Shown in pieces: positions 18,331-27,916 of a stretch of 64,000 nt of DNA. The stretch is taken from positions 2,604,001-2,668,000 of the forward strand of contig NZ_CP010271.1 in assembly GCF_001456355.1 (NCBI RefSeq). The letters run 5' to 3'. Source of the stretch: Mycobacteroides saopaulense. Lineage in GTDB: Bacteria > Actinomycetota > Actinomycetes > Mycobacteriales > Mycobacteriaceae. The notes under the pieces were generated by a model, which did not search any database, had not been told where the DNA came from, and saw nothing but the letters and a program-made list of their open reading frames with translations. Numbering within the stretch: the first letter of the stretch is position 1; the number at the start of each line of letters is the position of its first letter. The translations under genes were made by a program, and so were the position numbers.

Positions 18331-19356
18331 TCAGGCGGCGGTGTCGCCCGCCGCCATGACCACCTCGTGGATCAGGCGCATCTTCTCCAGGACCGGGACC
18401 GGCAGCACGAACGGATACAAGTCGTCACGGCCCATGGACCGGTTGACCATGTTGAGCGACCACGACAGCGGCAGCCACATCTCGATGATGGTGTCGAATC
18501 CGCTGGGACCCAGTACCCGGCGATCGAAGGTGCCGCCCGCGGGCGCCAGCGCGAAGGATGCGGCGGTATCCAGGGTGTCCCGAATGTGCAGGTAGTGCGC
18601 GAAGGTCTCCGCCCAGTCTTCGGCGGGATGCATGGTGGCATAGGAAGAGACGAAACTCGCCTCCCATCCCTCGGGTGCGCCCTGCTGGTAGTGCCGATCG
18701 AGCGCGGCCTGATAGTCGGCGTCCGCGTCGCCGAACAGCCCCCGGAACCTCTCGAGATAGTCCGAAGAGCTTCCGACCAGCCGGTAGTAGAAGTAATGCC
18801 CGATCTCATGGCGGAAATGCCCGAGAAGGGTGCGGTACGGCTCGTCCATCGAGACGCGGAGCTGCTCGCGGTGAACATCGTCGCCTTCGGCAAGATCCAG
18901 GGTGATCACTCCGTTGTGATGCCCCGTCATGACCTTTTCCTGTTCACTGGACAACAGGTCGAAGGCCAGCCCGAACTCGGGGTCGATGTCGCGCCCGGTG
19001 ACGGGCAGTCGCAGCTCGGCGAGTTCGGCGATCAGGCGTCGCTTGGCTCCCTCCGCCTCCGCGAATGCCGGCAATGCCGTGCAATCACTGTCGCTCGGCC
19101 GGGTCCGGGTGAGCGCGCAAGAGGCACACAACGTTGCCGTACCAGTGCCGTTGACCAGCCAATTGCATTCAGCGACATGCAGGTTCGCACACAGCTGATG
19201 GTTTTCGCCGTCGACGAATCCTGGAACGTCGTCGTCCGCGATGACCAGTAGCGCCATCTCGTCGAGTGAGAATCCGACGTGACTGCCGCAGGACAGGCAC
19301 ACCGAGTTCTCGAACGCCAAGTGCTGGCCGCATTGCGGGCAGGTGAAGTCACGCAT
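18331..19356 (-). CDS. Putative zinc-binding metallopeptidase (Rv2568c type)
   Basis: A 341-residue protein. The N-terminus has two zinc-ribbon-like pairs, CPQCGQHL and CLSCGSH, plus further cysteines at CANLHVAEC and CASC. The catalytic region carries RHEIGHYFYY, an H-E-x-x-H zinc-protease motif, with a downstream MHPAEDWAETFAHYLH that may supply the third ligand. It is the last of four same-strand genes with two transglutaminase-like proteins and an ATP-grasp/alpha-E protein, a combination predicted in the literature to ligate and trim peptide-like conjugates. The frame is open further upstream, but the ATG at 19356 has GAGGAG at 11 bases and overlaps the previous stop by 8 bases. Confidence 0.85.
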   Translation of the reverse strand: MRDFTCPQCGQHLAFENSVCLSCGSHVGFSLDEMALLVIADDDVPGFVDGENHQLCANLHVAECNWLVNGTGTATLCASCALTRTRPSDSDCTALPAFAEAEGAKRRLIAELAELRLPVTGRDIDPEFGLAFDLLSSEQEKVMTGHHNGVITLDLAEGDDVHREQLRVSMDEPYRTLLGHFRHEIGHYFYYRLVGSSSDYLERFRGLFGDADADYQAALDRHYQQGAPEGWEASFVSSYATMHPAEDWAETFAHYLHIRDTLDTAASFALAPAGGTFDRRVLGPSGFDTIIEMWLPLSWSLNMVNRSMGRDDLYPFVLPVPVLEKMRLIHEVVMAAGDTAA

Positions 19357-20245
19357 GAACGGAATTCTCCTCGCAAGGTGCGACATCCACCGAGACTTCG
19401 ATGGTGCTGCTGTCGGAGTCGGTGTAGATGATGCCCCGCAAGGGCGGAACATCGGCGTAGTCGCGGCCCCATGCGACGGTGACATACCGCTCGTCGGCCA
19501 TCGTGTCATTGGTCGGGTCGAAGGCGACCCAGCCGTCGGGCGGGACCCACACCGCCGCCCAGGCATGAGTGGCGTCGGAGCCGACGAGGCGGGGCTGCCC
19601 GGGCGGCGGATTCGTTGCCAGGTAACCGGATACGTAGCGCGCCGCCAACCCCTGGGTGCGCAGTGCGGTGGCCGCGATCCGCGCAAAGTCCTGACACACC
19701 CCTTCCCTCGCCGCCAAGACCTCGCTGACCTTGGTGGAAATGGTGGTCGAACCGGAGCGGTACTCGAAGTCGCGGTAGATGCGGCCCATCAGGTCCACGA
19801 CGGCCTCGCCCAATGGCCGACCGGCAGTGAAACTCACTGCGGCGTAGGCACGTACCTCTTCGGTGATCTCCGGAGGCACCAGGTCCAGCACGAACTCGGT
19901 GGCCAGCGCCGCCGCCCCGGTGGGCGCGCCGCAGGCCGGACGGGCCAACTCCCATGCCTGCTGCCAGCCCGCTCCGGGCGGCGCCGGGTTCTCGACGTCG
20001 ACGATCGAGTGCGCCGTGACGGTCAGCTCGCGGTGCGGCGTGGTGACGTGGAAGTAGGAGCTCAGATTCCCGTACAGATCCCTGCCTGCGGACCTGTCCG
20101 ACGGGTCCGGCTCGACGATCAACTCACTGGATTCGCAACGCTGACAATCGGTGTCACGCGGCGTGAGATAGCCACGCCCGTACGAGCTGGTGACATCGTC
20201 GGAGTATCGATACAGGGTGCGATGTGTCACCTGATAGCGAATCAT
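19349..20245 (-). CDS. Transglutaminase-like cysteine protease-fold protein (Rv2569c type)
   Basis: A 298-residue protein with an N-terminal beta-domain (YQVTHRTLYRYSDDV) and a transglutaminase-like core. The catalytic triad is visible: Cys in EGVCQDFARI, His in DATHAWAAVWVP and Asp in VAFDPTND. In bacteria such proteins are usually peptidases or amide hydrolases rather than cross-linkers. I start at the ATG at 20245, which overlaps the ATP-grasp stop by 4 bases (ATGA); ten more in-frame codons lie upstream but do not match the family. Part of the four-gene ligation cluster. Confidence 0.89.
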   Translation of the reverse strand: MIRYQVTHRTLYRYSDDVTSSYGRGYLTPRDTDCQRCESSELIVEPDPSDRSAGRDLYGNLSSYFHVTTPHRELTVTAHSIVDVENPAPPGAGWQQAWELARPACGAPTGAAALATEFVLDLVPPEITEEVRAYAAVSFTAGRPLGEAVVDLMGRIYRDFEYRSGSTTISTKVSEVLAAREGVCQDFARIAATALRTQGLAARYVSGYLATNPPPGQPRLVGSDATHAWAAVWVPPDGWVAFDPTNDTMADERYVTVAWGRDYADVPPLRGIIYTDSDSSTIEVSVDVAPCEENSVHA

Positions 20246-22899
20246 GGCAGCCTCCGCCTCGTGTCGGGACCCCACAAGGGCTGCATTCCGGTCGGCATGG
20301 ACAGGTGGGTGGCGGTGACCACCGTGGACAATTCACGCAGTGCCTGATGGACGTTGTCGAGGGTTTCAGCCAAGGTCTCGCGCTGCCCGTCCTCTCCGGC
20401 CGTGTCCAGATCGGCCGGGTCGATTCGGCGCAGCTGTGTCACCAGGTCTTCCACCAGTCGCTCCGGACGTGAGGTTCCCGAGGCACTGGGCAGCGACTTG
20501 AGGTCGGTGCGCAGTGACTCCACCTGGTAGAGCAGGGACCTGGGGTTGTCCGCGTCGAACAGCAGCAAGTCGGCCACTGCCTCCAGGCTGATCTTGCCCC
20601 GGGTGCGACGGCGGTAGATCACGGAGGACTCGCAGGCCACCAGCGTGGATTCGGTGACCGACTGGTCGGCCGCACGACCACGGACGGCGGTGAGAGTGGA
20701 ACGCAACAGCGCGGTCAGGCCGAGGCCGCGTTCGATGCGCTTCCCGATATCCATGATGGTCCAGCCGATATCGTGAACCGTCGACTCCGCCGCCAGCCCC
20801 GACAGCGCGAGAAGCCCTGCCAGCACCTGGGTTTGAGTCGCCGCGAGCACGGTGTCATCGGCACGGGTGGGAACGTCACCGGATCGGGTGAACTCGTCGT
20901 ACTCGGCCGCTCCGGCCGCGATGGCCCTGTCCATGCCGCCGAGCACCATCCACGTGTCGTTGGACATCTGGTCGCGGACCGCACGGGCGGCCAGACCGAG
21001 CCGCTCCACCGACTGCGCCAACGAACCGGCCCGTTCCTTGTCCACCGTCAAAGACCACAGCTGTGTTCCCAGGTCATCGGATCCGGTATCGGTGCCGGTG
21101 ATGTCGCCCAACGCCTTCAACAGCACCGGGACGCATTCACTGGCCTCCATGAACTGCCGATAGCGGTACTCGTGGAACCGTTCCCGTGTCACGGACAGCA
21201 ACCTGACCAGGTTCTCCGCACGCTCGCCGTACCGGCCCAGCCAGAACAGATCGGACAGCACGCGCGGCGAGCTGACCGCGTCGGACCCCGTCGACCGTCC
21301 GCTGGGCAGATCCAACGGAGCTACCGTCAGCGCCCGCTCGGTCTGATCACGATCCGGCTGCTGAACCCAAATGTCTTTGGCGGCCGAACTGTTGAGCGTC
21401 GACCCGGAATACCCGGAGGTGGCGACATAGCCGAGGCCACCGATCATCGGCGCATACCCGCCGCGCTGCGCCACCGTGAACAGACGCATACCGACCGGCG
21501 CGGCGGTGAGCGCGCCGGAGCGCAGGTACGTCGGGGCCACCGACAGTTCGGGGAGCTCTTGACCGACCCAGCGCCAGGGGGCCGACTCGATGCGCGACCG
21601 CAGTGTTTCCAGGGTGTGCGCGGACTCCAATGGTCCGGTGTAAACCTCTTCCCCCACTGTCGATTTCACCAGTAGAGAGTCCAAGTTGGCGAGCAGATGC
21701 GAGCGCTCGGCGTCGATACCGCCCCACCAAGACTGTGCGCCGGACAAAGCGAGCGGCTCGTCGAGTATGCGCTGTGATAGGTCCGGCAGGAAACGTGCCA
21801 GTCCGGGATTCTCCAGCACTCCGCTGCCCAGCGAGTTGACGACGGTCACCGCGCCGCGACGGAGCACCTCGACCAGACCCACTACACCCAACCGTGAATC
21901 GGCTCGCAGATCCAACGGGTCGGAGTAGTCGGCGTCCACACGGCGCAGCACCACGTCCACCCGGCGCAGGGTACCCAGCGAGCGCATCCACAGCTTGCCG
22001 TCGCGAACCACCAGATCCGCGGACTCGACCAGCGGGAAACCCAACACTGAAGCCAGGTATGCCTGATCGAAGGACGTCTCCGAGTGGATGCCGGGACTGA
22101 GCACCACCACCACCGGGTCTTCCACAGATTCGGGAGCCACGTCGATGAGCGCCAGCCGCAGTGTCTGCGCGAAAGAAGAGGTCGGCCTCGGCGCCACCTT
22201 CTCGTACAGATCGGGAGCAGCGTGCGCGACCACCCGCCGGTCCGCCATCGCGTAGCCCGCACCGGACGGCGCCTGTGTCCAGTCCGCGTTGACGCGATAG
22301 TCACCGGTGGCGGTGCGGCCGACATCACACCCGAGCAGAAAGAGTTGATGTCTCCCGGGCAGTGCCATCCCGTGGGCGGCGCGCACGTATCCGGGATGTG
22401 CGAAGAGCAGCTCCGGCGGCAGCGCACCGGAACTGATCAGCTCCTGCGGGCCGTACAGGTCGTGCAGAACGGCGTCCAGCAGCGTGGCCCGCTGGGTCAG
22501 TCCGACCTCCAGGACATTCCAGTCGTCCGGGTCCAGCAGCAGTGGCAGCCCGTCCAGTCGCCACGGCACCGGATGGGCGGGAGCGTCGGGCCCGGCCGCC
22601 GAGACACGCCTGGAGTCCATGTAGGTGATGCCGTCGCTGTCGACCAGGGTGCGGACCCGGTCCAGCAGTCGGTCCAGACCCGGGCGGCCGCGTTGCGCGA
22701 TGGCGTCGGCCAGGTCGGTCCAGCCCGGGCGGACGCTGCCGTCCGGCGCCAGGAACTCGTCGTAACCCACCTGGCTGCCTCGGCGCCCGACCTCGAACAG
22801 TGCGCCCTGCGCGCGAGCGCTGCGGTACTGCGCGATCAACGGGTTATCGCCCAAGCCGAATCCGGATCCGACGGGAGCCCCCGAAGCAGGTGCTGCCAC
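20242..22899 (-). CDS. Circularly permuted ATP-grasp protein fused to alpha-E domain (Rv2567 type)
   Basis: An 885-residue fusion. The N-terminal ~500 residues form the circularly permuted ATP-grasp type 2 domain (DUF404/DUF407), with VVVLSPGIHSETSFDQAYLA and VNSLGSGVLENP as recognisable segments. The C-terminal ~330 residues form the helical alpha-E domain (DUF403), with VLSDLFWLGRYGERAENLVRLL and DIGKRIERGL. In many bacteria the two are separate neighbours; the M. tuberculosis orthologue is also fused (recollection). ATP-grasp enzymes form amide bonds through acyl-phosphates, so this is the likely ligase of the cluster; substrate unknown. Confidence 0.91.
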   Translation of the reverse strand: MAAPASGAPVGSGFGLGDNPLIAQYRSARAQGALFEVGRRGSQVGYDEFLAPDGSVRPGWTDLADAIAQRGRPGLDRLLDRVRTLVDSDGITYMDSRRVSAAGPDAPAHPVPWRLDGLPLLLDPDDWNVLEVGLTQRATLLDAVLHDLYGPQELISSGALPPELLFAHPGYVRAAHGMALPGRHQLFLLGCDVGRTATGDYRVNADWTQAPSGAGYAMADRRVVAHAAPDLYEKVAPRPTSSFAQTLRLALIDVAPESVEDPVVVVLSPGIHSETSFDQAYLASVLGFPLVESADLVVRDGKLWMRSLGTLRRVDVVLRRVDADYSDPLDLRADSRLGVVGLVEVLRRGAVTVVNSLGSGVLENPGLARFLPDLSQRILDEPLALSGAQSWWGGIDAERSHLLANLDSLLVKSTVGEEVYTGPLESAHTLETLRSRIESAPWRWVGQELPELSVAPTYLRSGALTAAPVGMRLFTVAQRGGYAPMIGGLGYVATSGYSGSTLNSSAAKDIWVQQPDRDQTERALTVAPLDLPSGRSTGSDAVSSPRVLSDLFWLGRYGERAENLVRLLSVTRERFHEYRYRQFMEASECVPVLLKALGDITGTDTGSDDLGTQLWSLTVDKERAGSLAQSVERLGLAARAVRDQMSNDTWMVLGGMDRAIAAGAAEYDEFTRSGDVPTRADDTVLAATQTQVLAGLLALSGLAAESTVHDIGWTIMDIGKRIERGLGLTALLRSTLTAVRGRAADQSVTESTLVACESSVIYRRRTRGKISLEAVADLLLFDADNPRSLLYQVESLRTDLKSLPSASGTSRPERLVEDLVTQLRRIDPADLDTAGEDGQRETLAETLDNVHQALRELSTVVTATHLSMPTGMQPLWGPDTRRRLP

Positions 22900-22940
22900 C
22901 GGCCGTACCTTCCTTCCCGTTTCCGCTGTTTTGCCTGGTC

Positions 22941-25900
22941 CTACCTGCGTCCCACTGTTCTCGCCCGGCGCAGATCCAAGATGCCGGGCGCCACCGCATC
23001 AGTGGACATGCGCGCTTGTTTCTCGCGCAAGTCTGACAAATCGACGCGCCCGGTGGTGTAACCGGTGGCATCGAAACGCCGACCACGGCGTGCCTCGGCG
23101 GCCACGGCATTGACCGGAGGGTCGTCGTAGGACCGGCCTCCCGGGTGCGATACGTGGTACGTACAGCCGCCCCGGGACAATGCGTTGGCGGTGTCGATGA
23201 GCTCGAAGCGCAGCGGGTCGTCGACCGTGATGCTCGGGTGCAACGCGCTGGGCGGCTGCCACGCGCGATAACGGACTCCGGCCACCTGCACATCCGGATT
23301 GTCCGTGGAGAGCAGTGGGATGGGCTCGCCGTTGCACGTGACGACGTACCGCGAGCGATCCGCTCCGATCACGCGCACCTGCACGCGTTCGATCGAGGAA
23401 TCCACATACCGCGCGGTACCTCCTGCGGTGGCCTCCTCCCCCAGCACCCGCCACGGTTCGATGGCACCGCGCAGTTCGATCTCGATGCCGTCGAATACCG
23501 CTGTTCCGATCCGCGGGAATCGGAACTCGGTGAATGGATCGAGCCAACTGGTCTCAAAGGCGATGCCGTGCGCACGCAGGTCCGCGGCGACCTGTGCGAT
23601 GTCGTGAATAATGAAGTGCGGCAACAAGTAACGGCCATGCAGGTTGGCGCCGTGACGGATGAGCGGTGCACGCAGGGGTTGTTCCCAGAATCGGGCGACC
23701 ATCGAGCGCACCAGCAGCGACTGGACCATCGCCATCTGAAAGTGCGGGGGCATCTCGAATCCGCGCAGCTCCAGCAGACCCAGACGCCCCCGGGCGCTGT
23801 CGGGGCTGTACAGCTTGTCGATGCAGAACTCGGCGCGATGCGTGTTGCCGGTGATGTCGGTCAGCAGGTGGCGTAGCGCGCGATCGATATGCCAGGGAGC
23901 CTCCGAATCGGCGAGCCGCTCGATCTCGGCGAAGGCTATTTCCAACTCGTACAACGCCTCTTCGCGCCCTTCGTCGACGCGCGGAGCCTGCGAGGTGGTG
24001 CCGACGAACCGCCCCGAAAACAGGTAGGACAACGCCGGGTGATGCTGCCAGTAGGTCAGGAGCGACACCAGCAGATCGGGCCGGCGCAACAGCGGCGACG
24101 TCGCCGGCGTGCGGCCACCCAGCGTGATGTGGTTGCCACCGCCGGTGCCGGTGTGGGTGCCGTCCACATCAAACGATTCCGTGGTCAGCCGCGCCTTGCG
24201 CGCTTCCTCGTACAGCACCTGCAGCTGCCGGGACTGCTCGGCGAAACTGCCGGTCGGAGTCACGTTGACCTCGATCACCCCGGGGTCGGGGGTGACACTC
24301 ATGACCTCCAGACGCGGATCCGGCGGCGGGCCATACCCCTCGATCACCAATGGGCAGGTGACCGCCGCCTCCACGCGCGCAATGAGGTCCACGAAATCGT
24401 CGACGCTCTCCAGGGGCGGCAGAAACAGATACAGCAGATCGTCGCGGATCTCCGCGACGAGAGCGGTGGGAGGCACCCCTTCGGCGGGCACGACGACGGC
24501 GGCCGTCTCCGAGCGCTGAGCCTTCAGTTCCACGGCGGCGCTCAGCGGATCGGTCTCGGACCGGTGCGGCGTCGGCTGCCAGGACACGGAATCCAGCGGG
24601 AGCCGCAGACCCGCCGGAGAGTCGCCTCCGGTTAGCACTATCCGGCCGCGGCGTAGTCGCCAGTCCGCACTTTCCCAGCCGTGGCCGTCCTCGCTGCGAT
24701 GCAAGGGCAGCACATGAGCCGCCGGACGAGTCACCGGATCATCCAGCCGTGCCAGCAGTTCTGACCGCCGATTCGCCGAATCCTCCTCTGGTGCAAGGTC
24801 ATCGGTAGGCTCCACCGGATCGCCCGCGGGACGCCGAACCGACGCGGCCAGCCGGCCCAACGGGTCCTCGTACGCCGCACGCACCTGACTGTCGGGCAAC
24901 CCGAGATCGCCTGCGAGGGCCAGCAACAACGCACGATCGGCACCCTCGGGCGTAGACCATTGACGGTCTTCGTCCCACGGGTCCGCCAGCAGCTCGGGGT
25001 CCGACCACAACGGCCGGCCGTCACGTCGCCAGCACAGAGCGATCTGCCACCGCGGCAGAGGTTCACCGGGGTACCACTTGCCCTGACTGCGCTGTACCAA
25101 ACCTGTTGGCGCCCACGCCGCCTTAAGGCGAGCGGCAAGGTCGCTGGCACGCACCCGCTTCTGGTCACCGTCGGCTGCGGTGGTCCATTCCTCGGCGGTC
25201 TGGTCGTCGACCGACACGAAGGTCGGCTCGCCGCCCATCGTCAATCCGACGCCGGCCGAATCGAGCCGCGCGTCGATCTGCGCGCCCAGAGCCGTGACGG
25301 CCTCCCACGCCGACGCGGTGTACGGCAGCGTGACTCGTGGATCTTCGTGGACCCGGGTGACGGTGTTGGAGAAGTCCAGCGTCGATTCGCACATGTCGGT
25401 GGCGCCGGTTATCGCCGCGGATGTCGACGGATGTGGCGTCGCGGAGAGCGGGATGTGGCCCTCGCCCGCGAGCAGTCCCGAGGTGGGATCCAGGCCTACC
25501 CATCCGGCCCCCGGGACGTACACCTCGGCCCAGGCGTGCAGATCGGTGAAGTCGGCGACCGGCCCTGACGGGCCGTCGATCGCAATGATGTCCGAGGTCA
25601 ATTGCACCAGGTATCCGGACACGAAGCGGGCGGCAAGCCCCTTCTGTCGCAGGATCGACACCAACAGCCAAGCGGTGTCCCGACAGGAGCCGATGCCCAC
25701 CGCCAGCGTGGTGTCCGGGGTCTGCACACCGGGTTCCAACCGCACCGCGTAGCCGACATCCGAGCACAACGCCTGGTTCAGGGTGACCAGGTAGTCGATG
25801 ATGCGTGTGGTCGGCGGCATCGTGAAGTTCGCCACCCAGGCGCGGACCAGTTCACCGGGCCCCGAACCGGGTACGGATTCATCCACCGGCTTGAGGTAGG

Positions 25901-26246
25901 GCTCCAGATCGGCCGCCAACGCCGGCGGATAGGCAAATCCGATGTGTTCGGCCCACTCCTCGATGAAGAAGTCGAAGGGATTGACCGATTTCAGATCCGC
26001 GATGAGGCCGACGGTGATCGACAGTTGCCGTGTACGGTTCGGAAACACCACGCGGGCAAGGAAATTGCCGAATGCGTCCTGCTGCCAGTTGATGAAGTGA
26101 TCGTCGGGAGCGATGCGCAGTGAGTAGGCCTCGATGGGAGTTCGGGTGTGCGGCGCAGGGCGCAGTCGAATCTCGTGCGGATGCACCTGCACGAGTCTGT
26201 CGAATGCGTAGCTGGTTCGGTGCTCCAGCGCCACCTTGATGCCCAT
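22941..26246 (-). CDS. Large transglutaminase-like protein with DUF2126 domain (Rv2566 type)
   Basis: A 1101-residue protein and the first gene of the four-gene cluster. The N-terminus begins with the beta-domain typical of the family (ALEHRTSYAFDRLV). The transglutaminase core follows, with Cys in GIGSCRDTAWLL, His in TDLHAWAEVYVP and Asp in VGLDPTSG at about residues 180-265. The C-terminal ~700 residues form the DUF2126 region, including GGGNHITLGG and MPPHFQMAMVQ. In predicted amidoligase operons it accompanies ATP-grasp and alpha-E proteins and is thought to process the ligated product. The downstream ATP-grasp gene starts 41 bases after its stop. Confidence 0.91.
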   Translation of the reverse strand: MGIKVALEHRTSYAFDRLVQVHPHEIRLRPAPHTRTPIEAYSLRIAPDDHFINWQQDAFGNFLARVVFPNRTRQLSITVGLIADLKSVNPFDFFIEEWAEHIGFAYPPALAADLEPYLKPVDESVPGSGPGELVRAWVANFTMPPTTRIIDYLVTLNQALCSDVGYAVRLEPGVQTPDTTLAVGIGSCRDTAWLLVSILRQKGLAARFVSGYLVQLTSDIIAIDGPSGPVADFTDLHAWAEVYVPGAGWVGLDPTSGLLAGEGHIPLSATPHPSTSAAITGATDMCESTLDFSNTVTRVHEDPRVTLPYTASAWEAVTALGAQIDARLDSAGVGLTMGGEPTFVSVDDQTAEEWTTAADGDQKRVRASDLAARLKAAWAPTGLVQRSQGKWYPGEPLPRWQIALCWRRDGRPLWSDPELLADPWDEDRQWSTPEGADRALLLALAGDLGLPDSQVRAAYEDPLGRLAASVRRPAGDPVEPTDDLAPEEDSANRRSELLARLDDPVTRPAAHVLPLHRSEDGHGWESADWRLRRGRIVLTGGDSPAGLRLPLDSVSWQPTPHRSETDPLSAAVELKAQRSETAAVVVPAEGVPPTALVAEIRDDLLYLFLPPLESVDDFVDLIARVEAAVTCPLVIEGYGPPPDPRLEVMSVTPDPGVIEVNVTPTGSFAEQSRQLQVLYEEARKARLTTESFDVDGTHTGTGGGNHITLGGRTPATSPLLRRPDLLVSLLTYWQHHPALSYLFSGRFVGTTSQAPRVDEGREEALYELEIAFAEIERLADSEAPWHIDRALRHLLTDITGNTHRAEFCIDKLYSPDSARGRLGLLELRGFEMPPHFQMAMVQSLLVRSMVARFWEQPLRAPLIRHGANLHGRYLLPHFIIHDIAQVAADLRAHGIAFETSWLDPFTEFRFPRIGTAVFDGIEIELRGAIEPWRVLGEEATAGGTARYVDSSIERVQVRVIGADRSRYVVTCNGEPIPLLSTDNPDVQVAGVRYRAWQPPSALHPSITVDDPLRFELIDTANALSRGGCTYHVSHPGGRSYDDPPVNAVAAEARRGRRFDATGYTTGRVDLSDLREKQARMSTDAVAPGILDLRRARTVGRR

Positions 26247-26349
26247 CGGCTGATCCCACCATAACCTGGCGCTACCCGCATGGCCTGCGATTCAGAGCAC
26301 AAGGAACCGGCGGCCTTCCGGGCCGACGTGCCGGTCGTCGCATGTAGCT

Positions 26350-26405
26350 CGAGCGTGCGAATACGGTCGAAAATGGGCCGGGAGACGACACTATTCGCAC
26401 ACTCG
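26350..26405. repeat. Inverted repeat between the F420-oxidoreductase and transglutaminase genes
   Basis: Arms CGAGCGTGCGAATA (26350-26363) and TATTCGCACACTCG (26392-26405) pair at 13 of 14 positions across a 28-base loop, with 9 perfect inner pairs. It lies 18 bases after the oxidoreductase gene and 104 bases upstream of the four-gene cluster start (both minus strand), so it could be a terminator-like hairpin for the first or an operator for the second. No T-tract is present. Confidence 0.5.
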
Positions 26406-26422
26406 GCTCGCGAGTTCTTCGG

Positions 26423-26869
26423 CTAGGCCCGGCGCAGCTCGAAGATTGGGATGGGCCGGTCGGTCTTCTCCTGGTAGTCGGCGAACACGGGAACTCGCTG
26501 CACCACCTTGGGATACAGCGCGTCACGCTCAGCACGGGAGAGCTGATGGGCAACGACGTCATATCCGTCGGTTCCGATGTCGATATGCGCATGTGGATTC
26601 GCGCGCAGGTTGTGCACCCATGCGGGATCCTTGTCGGCGCCGCCGAATGAGCCGACGATGTAGATCTTGTCGTCGATGTCGAAGTAGGCCAGCGGATTCA
26701 GGCGCTTCTTTCCGCTCTTGGCGCCGGTGTTCGTCAACAGCAGGATCGGCACGCCGGCGAATTGCCCGCCGACCTCGCCGCCGTTCGCGTGGAACTCCCG
26801 GGCTATCCCGTCGTTGAATTCGTTGATCACCGAGGTGGGTTGCTCGTTGAAGGGTGTGTCATCACTCAC
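26423..26869 (-). CDS. F420 (deazaflavin)-dependent nitroreductase/oxidoreductase, Ddn family
   Basis: A 148-residue protein of the DUF385/Ddn family, split-barrel proteins that bind coenzyme F420 and reduce quinones or nitro compounds. Recognisable segments are LLLTNTGAKSGKKRLNPLAYF, the family's typical T-x-G-R/K-x-S-G-x-x-R strand, and DPAWVHNLRANPHAHI, the F420-binding part. I choose the GTG at 26869 (reading SDDTPFNEQ). The frame could start at a GTG at 26911, but that would leave only 15 bases to the divergent permease gene. Confidence 0.9.
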   Translation of the reverse strand: MSDDTPFNEQPTSVINEFNDGIAREFHANGGEVGGQFAGVPILLLTNTGAKSGKKRLNPLAYFDIDDKIYIVGSFGGADKDPAWVHNLRANPHAHIDIGTDGYDVVAHQLSRAERDALYPKVVQRVPVFADYQEKTDRPIPIFELRRA

Positions 26870-26926
26870 CTCACCAGAGTGCCACCGTTGCGCCGCGTTC
26901 TCAGGTTCCACTGTCAGGATGACTGG

Positions 26927-27916
26927 GTGACGGTGGCGGCCTCTGCAGATCGACGGTGGTTCGGTTCGACCGAGATCCTGGTGGTGGCGCTCATCGCGAT
27001 GGCCGTGGCCGCGGGGTGGTTACGCGAGGTCGTCGACGGCAACGAGAAGCTGGCGACCGCGGGCACGGTGTTCTGCGGGGTGTTCGTCCAGGCGGTCCCG
27101 TTCCTTGCACTCGGGGTGATCGTGAGTGGGCTCGTCGCGACATTCGTCACGCCGGAACGTCTGGCGCGCTGGCTGCCGAACCGGTCGGTTGCCGCGGTAG
27201 CGGTGGCGGGCGTGAGCGGCGCGGCATTGCCCGGCTGCGAATGCGGGTCCGTTCCGGTGGCGCGCCGGCTGTACGGGCCGGGATCCGTTGGCGCCGCCGC
27301 GCTCACCTTCATGTTGTCCGCCCCGGCGATCAATCCGGTGGTGTTGGTGGCCACCGCCGTCGCCTTCCCCGGCCAGCCGAAGATGGTGCTGGCACGCGCG
27401 GTGGCGTCCCTGCTCACCGCGATGGTGATGGGCATGGTCTGGTCACGGTGGGGCCGCGACAGCTGGGTCACCCGCAGGCTGCCCGCCGCGCACGCCGGAT
27501 CCTCTTCGCGCTGGACGACATTCACCGAGGCCGCGCGGCACGACTTCCTGCAGGCTGCGTCGTACTTGGCCATCGGGGCGGTCGCCGCGGCGGCCTTGCA
27601 TGTGCTGGTACCGGCCTGGGTGTTCGAGCATCTGGCCGGCAACCTGCTGGTCGGGGTGGTGACCATGGCGCTGCTGGCCGTGGTGCTGGCGCTGTGTTCG
27701 GAGGCCGATGCGTTTGTCGCCGCGAGCATCACAATGATGCCGCTGATTCCCAGGCTGGTGTTCCTGGTGGTGGGTCCGGCGGTCGACGTGAAGCTCATCG
27801 CGATGCAGTCGGGGATGTTCGGGCGGGCATTCGCGGCCCGCTTCGCGCCCGTGACGTTCGTGGTGGCCACGCTCGTGGCGACCGGTGTCGGTGTGGCAGT
27901 GCTGGGGATCTCATGA
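26927..27916 (+). CDS. Permease, UPF0718/DUF318 (YraQ-like)
   Basis: A 329-residue integral membrane protein with about eight to ten helices in two related halves. The family motif, usually G-x-L-P-x-C-x-C-G, appears as GAALPGCECGSVPVARRL, and SEADAF marks the second half. The transported substrate of this family is not established. Its stop overlaps the start of the His-rich TIGR03943 gene by 4 bases; the same pairing occurs elsewhere (for example ycgR-ycgQ in Bacillus), implying a two-part system. I choose the GTG at 26927, after the signal GGATGA and upstream of the first helix. Confidence 0.86.
   Translation: MTVAASADRRWFGSTEILVVALIAMAVAAGWLREVVDGNEKLATAGTVFCGVFVQAVPFLALGVIVSGLVATFVTPERLARWLPNRSVAAVAVAGVSGAALPGCECGSVPVARRLYGPGSVGAAALTFMLSAPAINPVVLVATAVAFPGQPKMVLARAVASLLTAMVMGMVWSRWGRDSWVTRRLPAAHAGSSSRWTTFTEAARHDFLQAASYLAIGAVAAAALHVLVPAWVFEHLAGNLLVGVVTMALLAVVLALCSEADAFVAASITMMPLIPRLVFLVVGPAVDVKLIAMQSGMFGRAFAARFAPVTFVVATLVATGVGVAVLGIS

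Noticed and set aside
26870..26926. Zur-type operator before the permease genes
   Set aside because: The short spacer is GC-rich and lacks an AT-rich TGAAAAT-like palindrome, so zinc control cannot be claimed.
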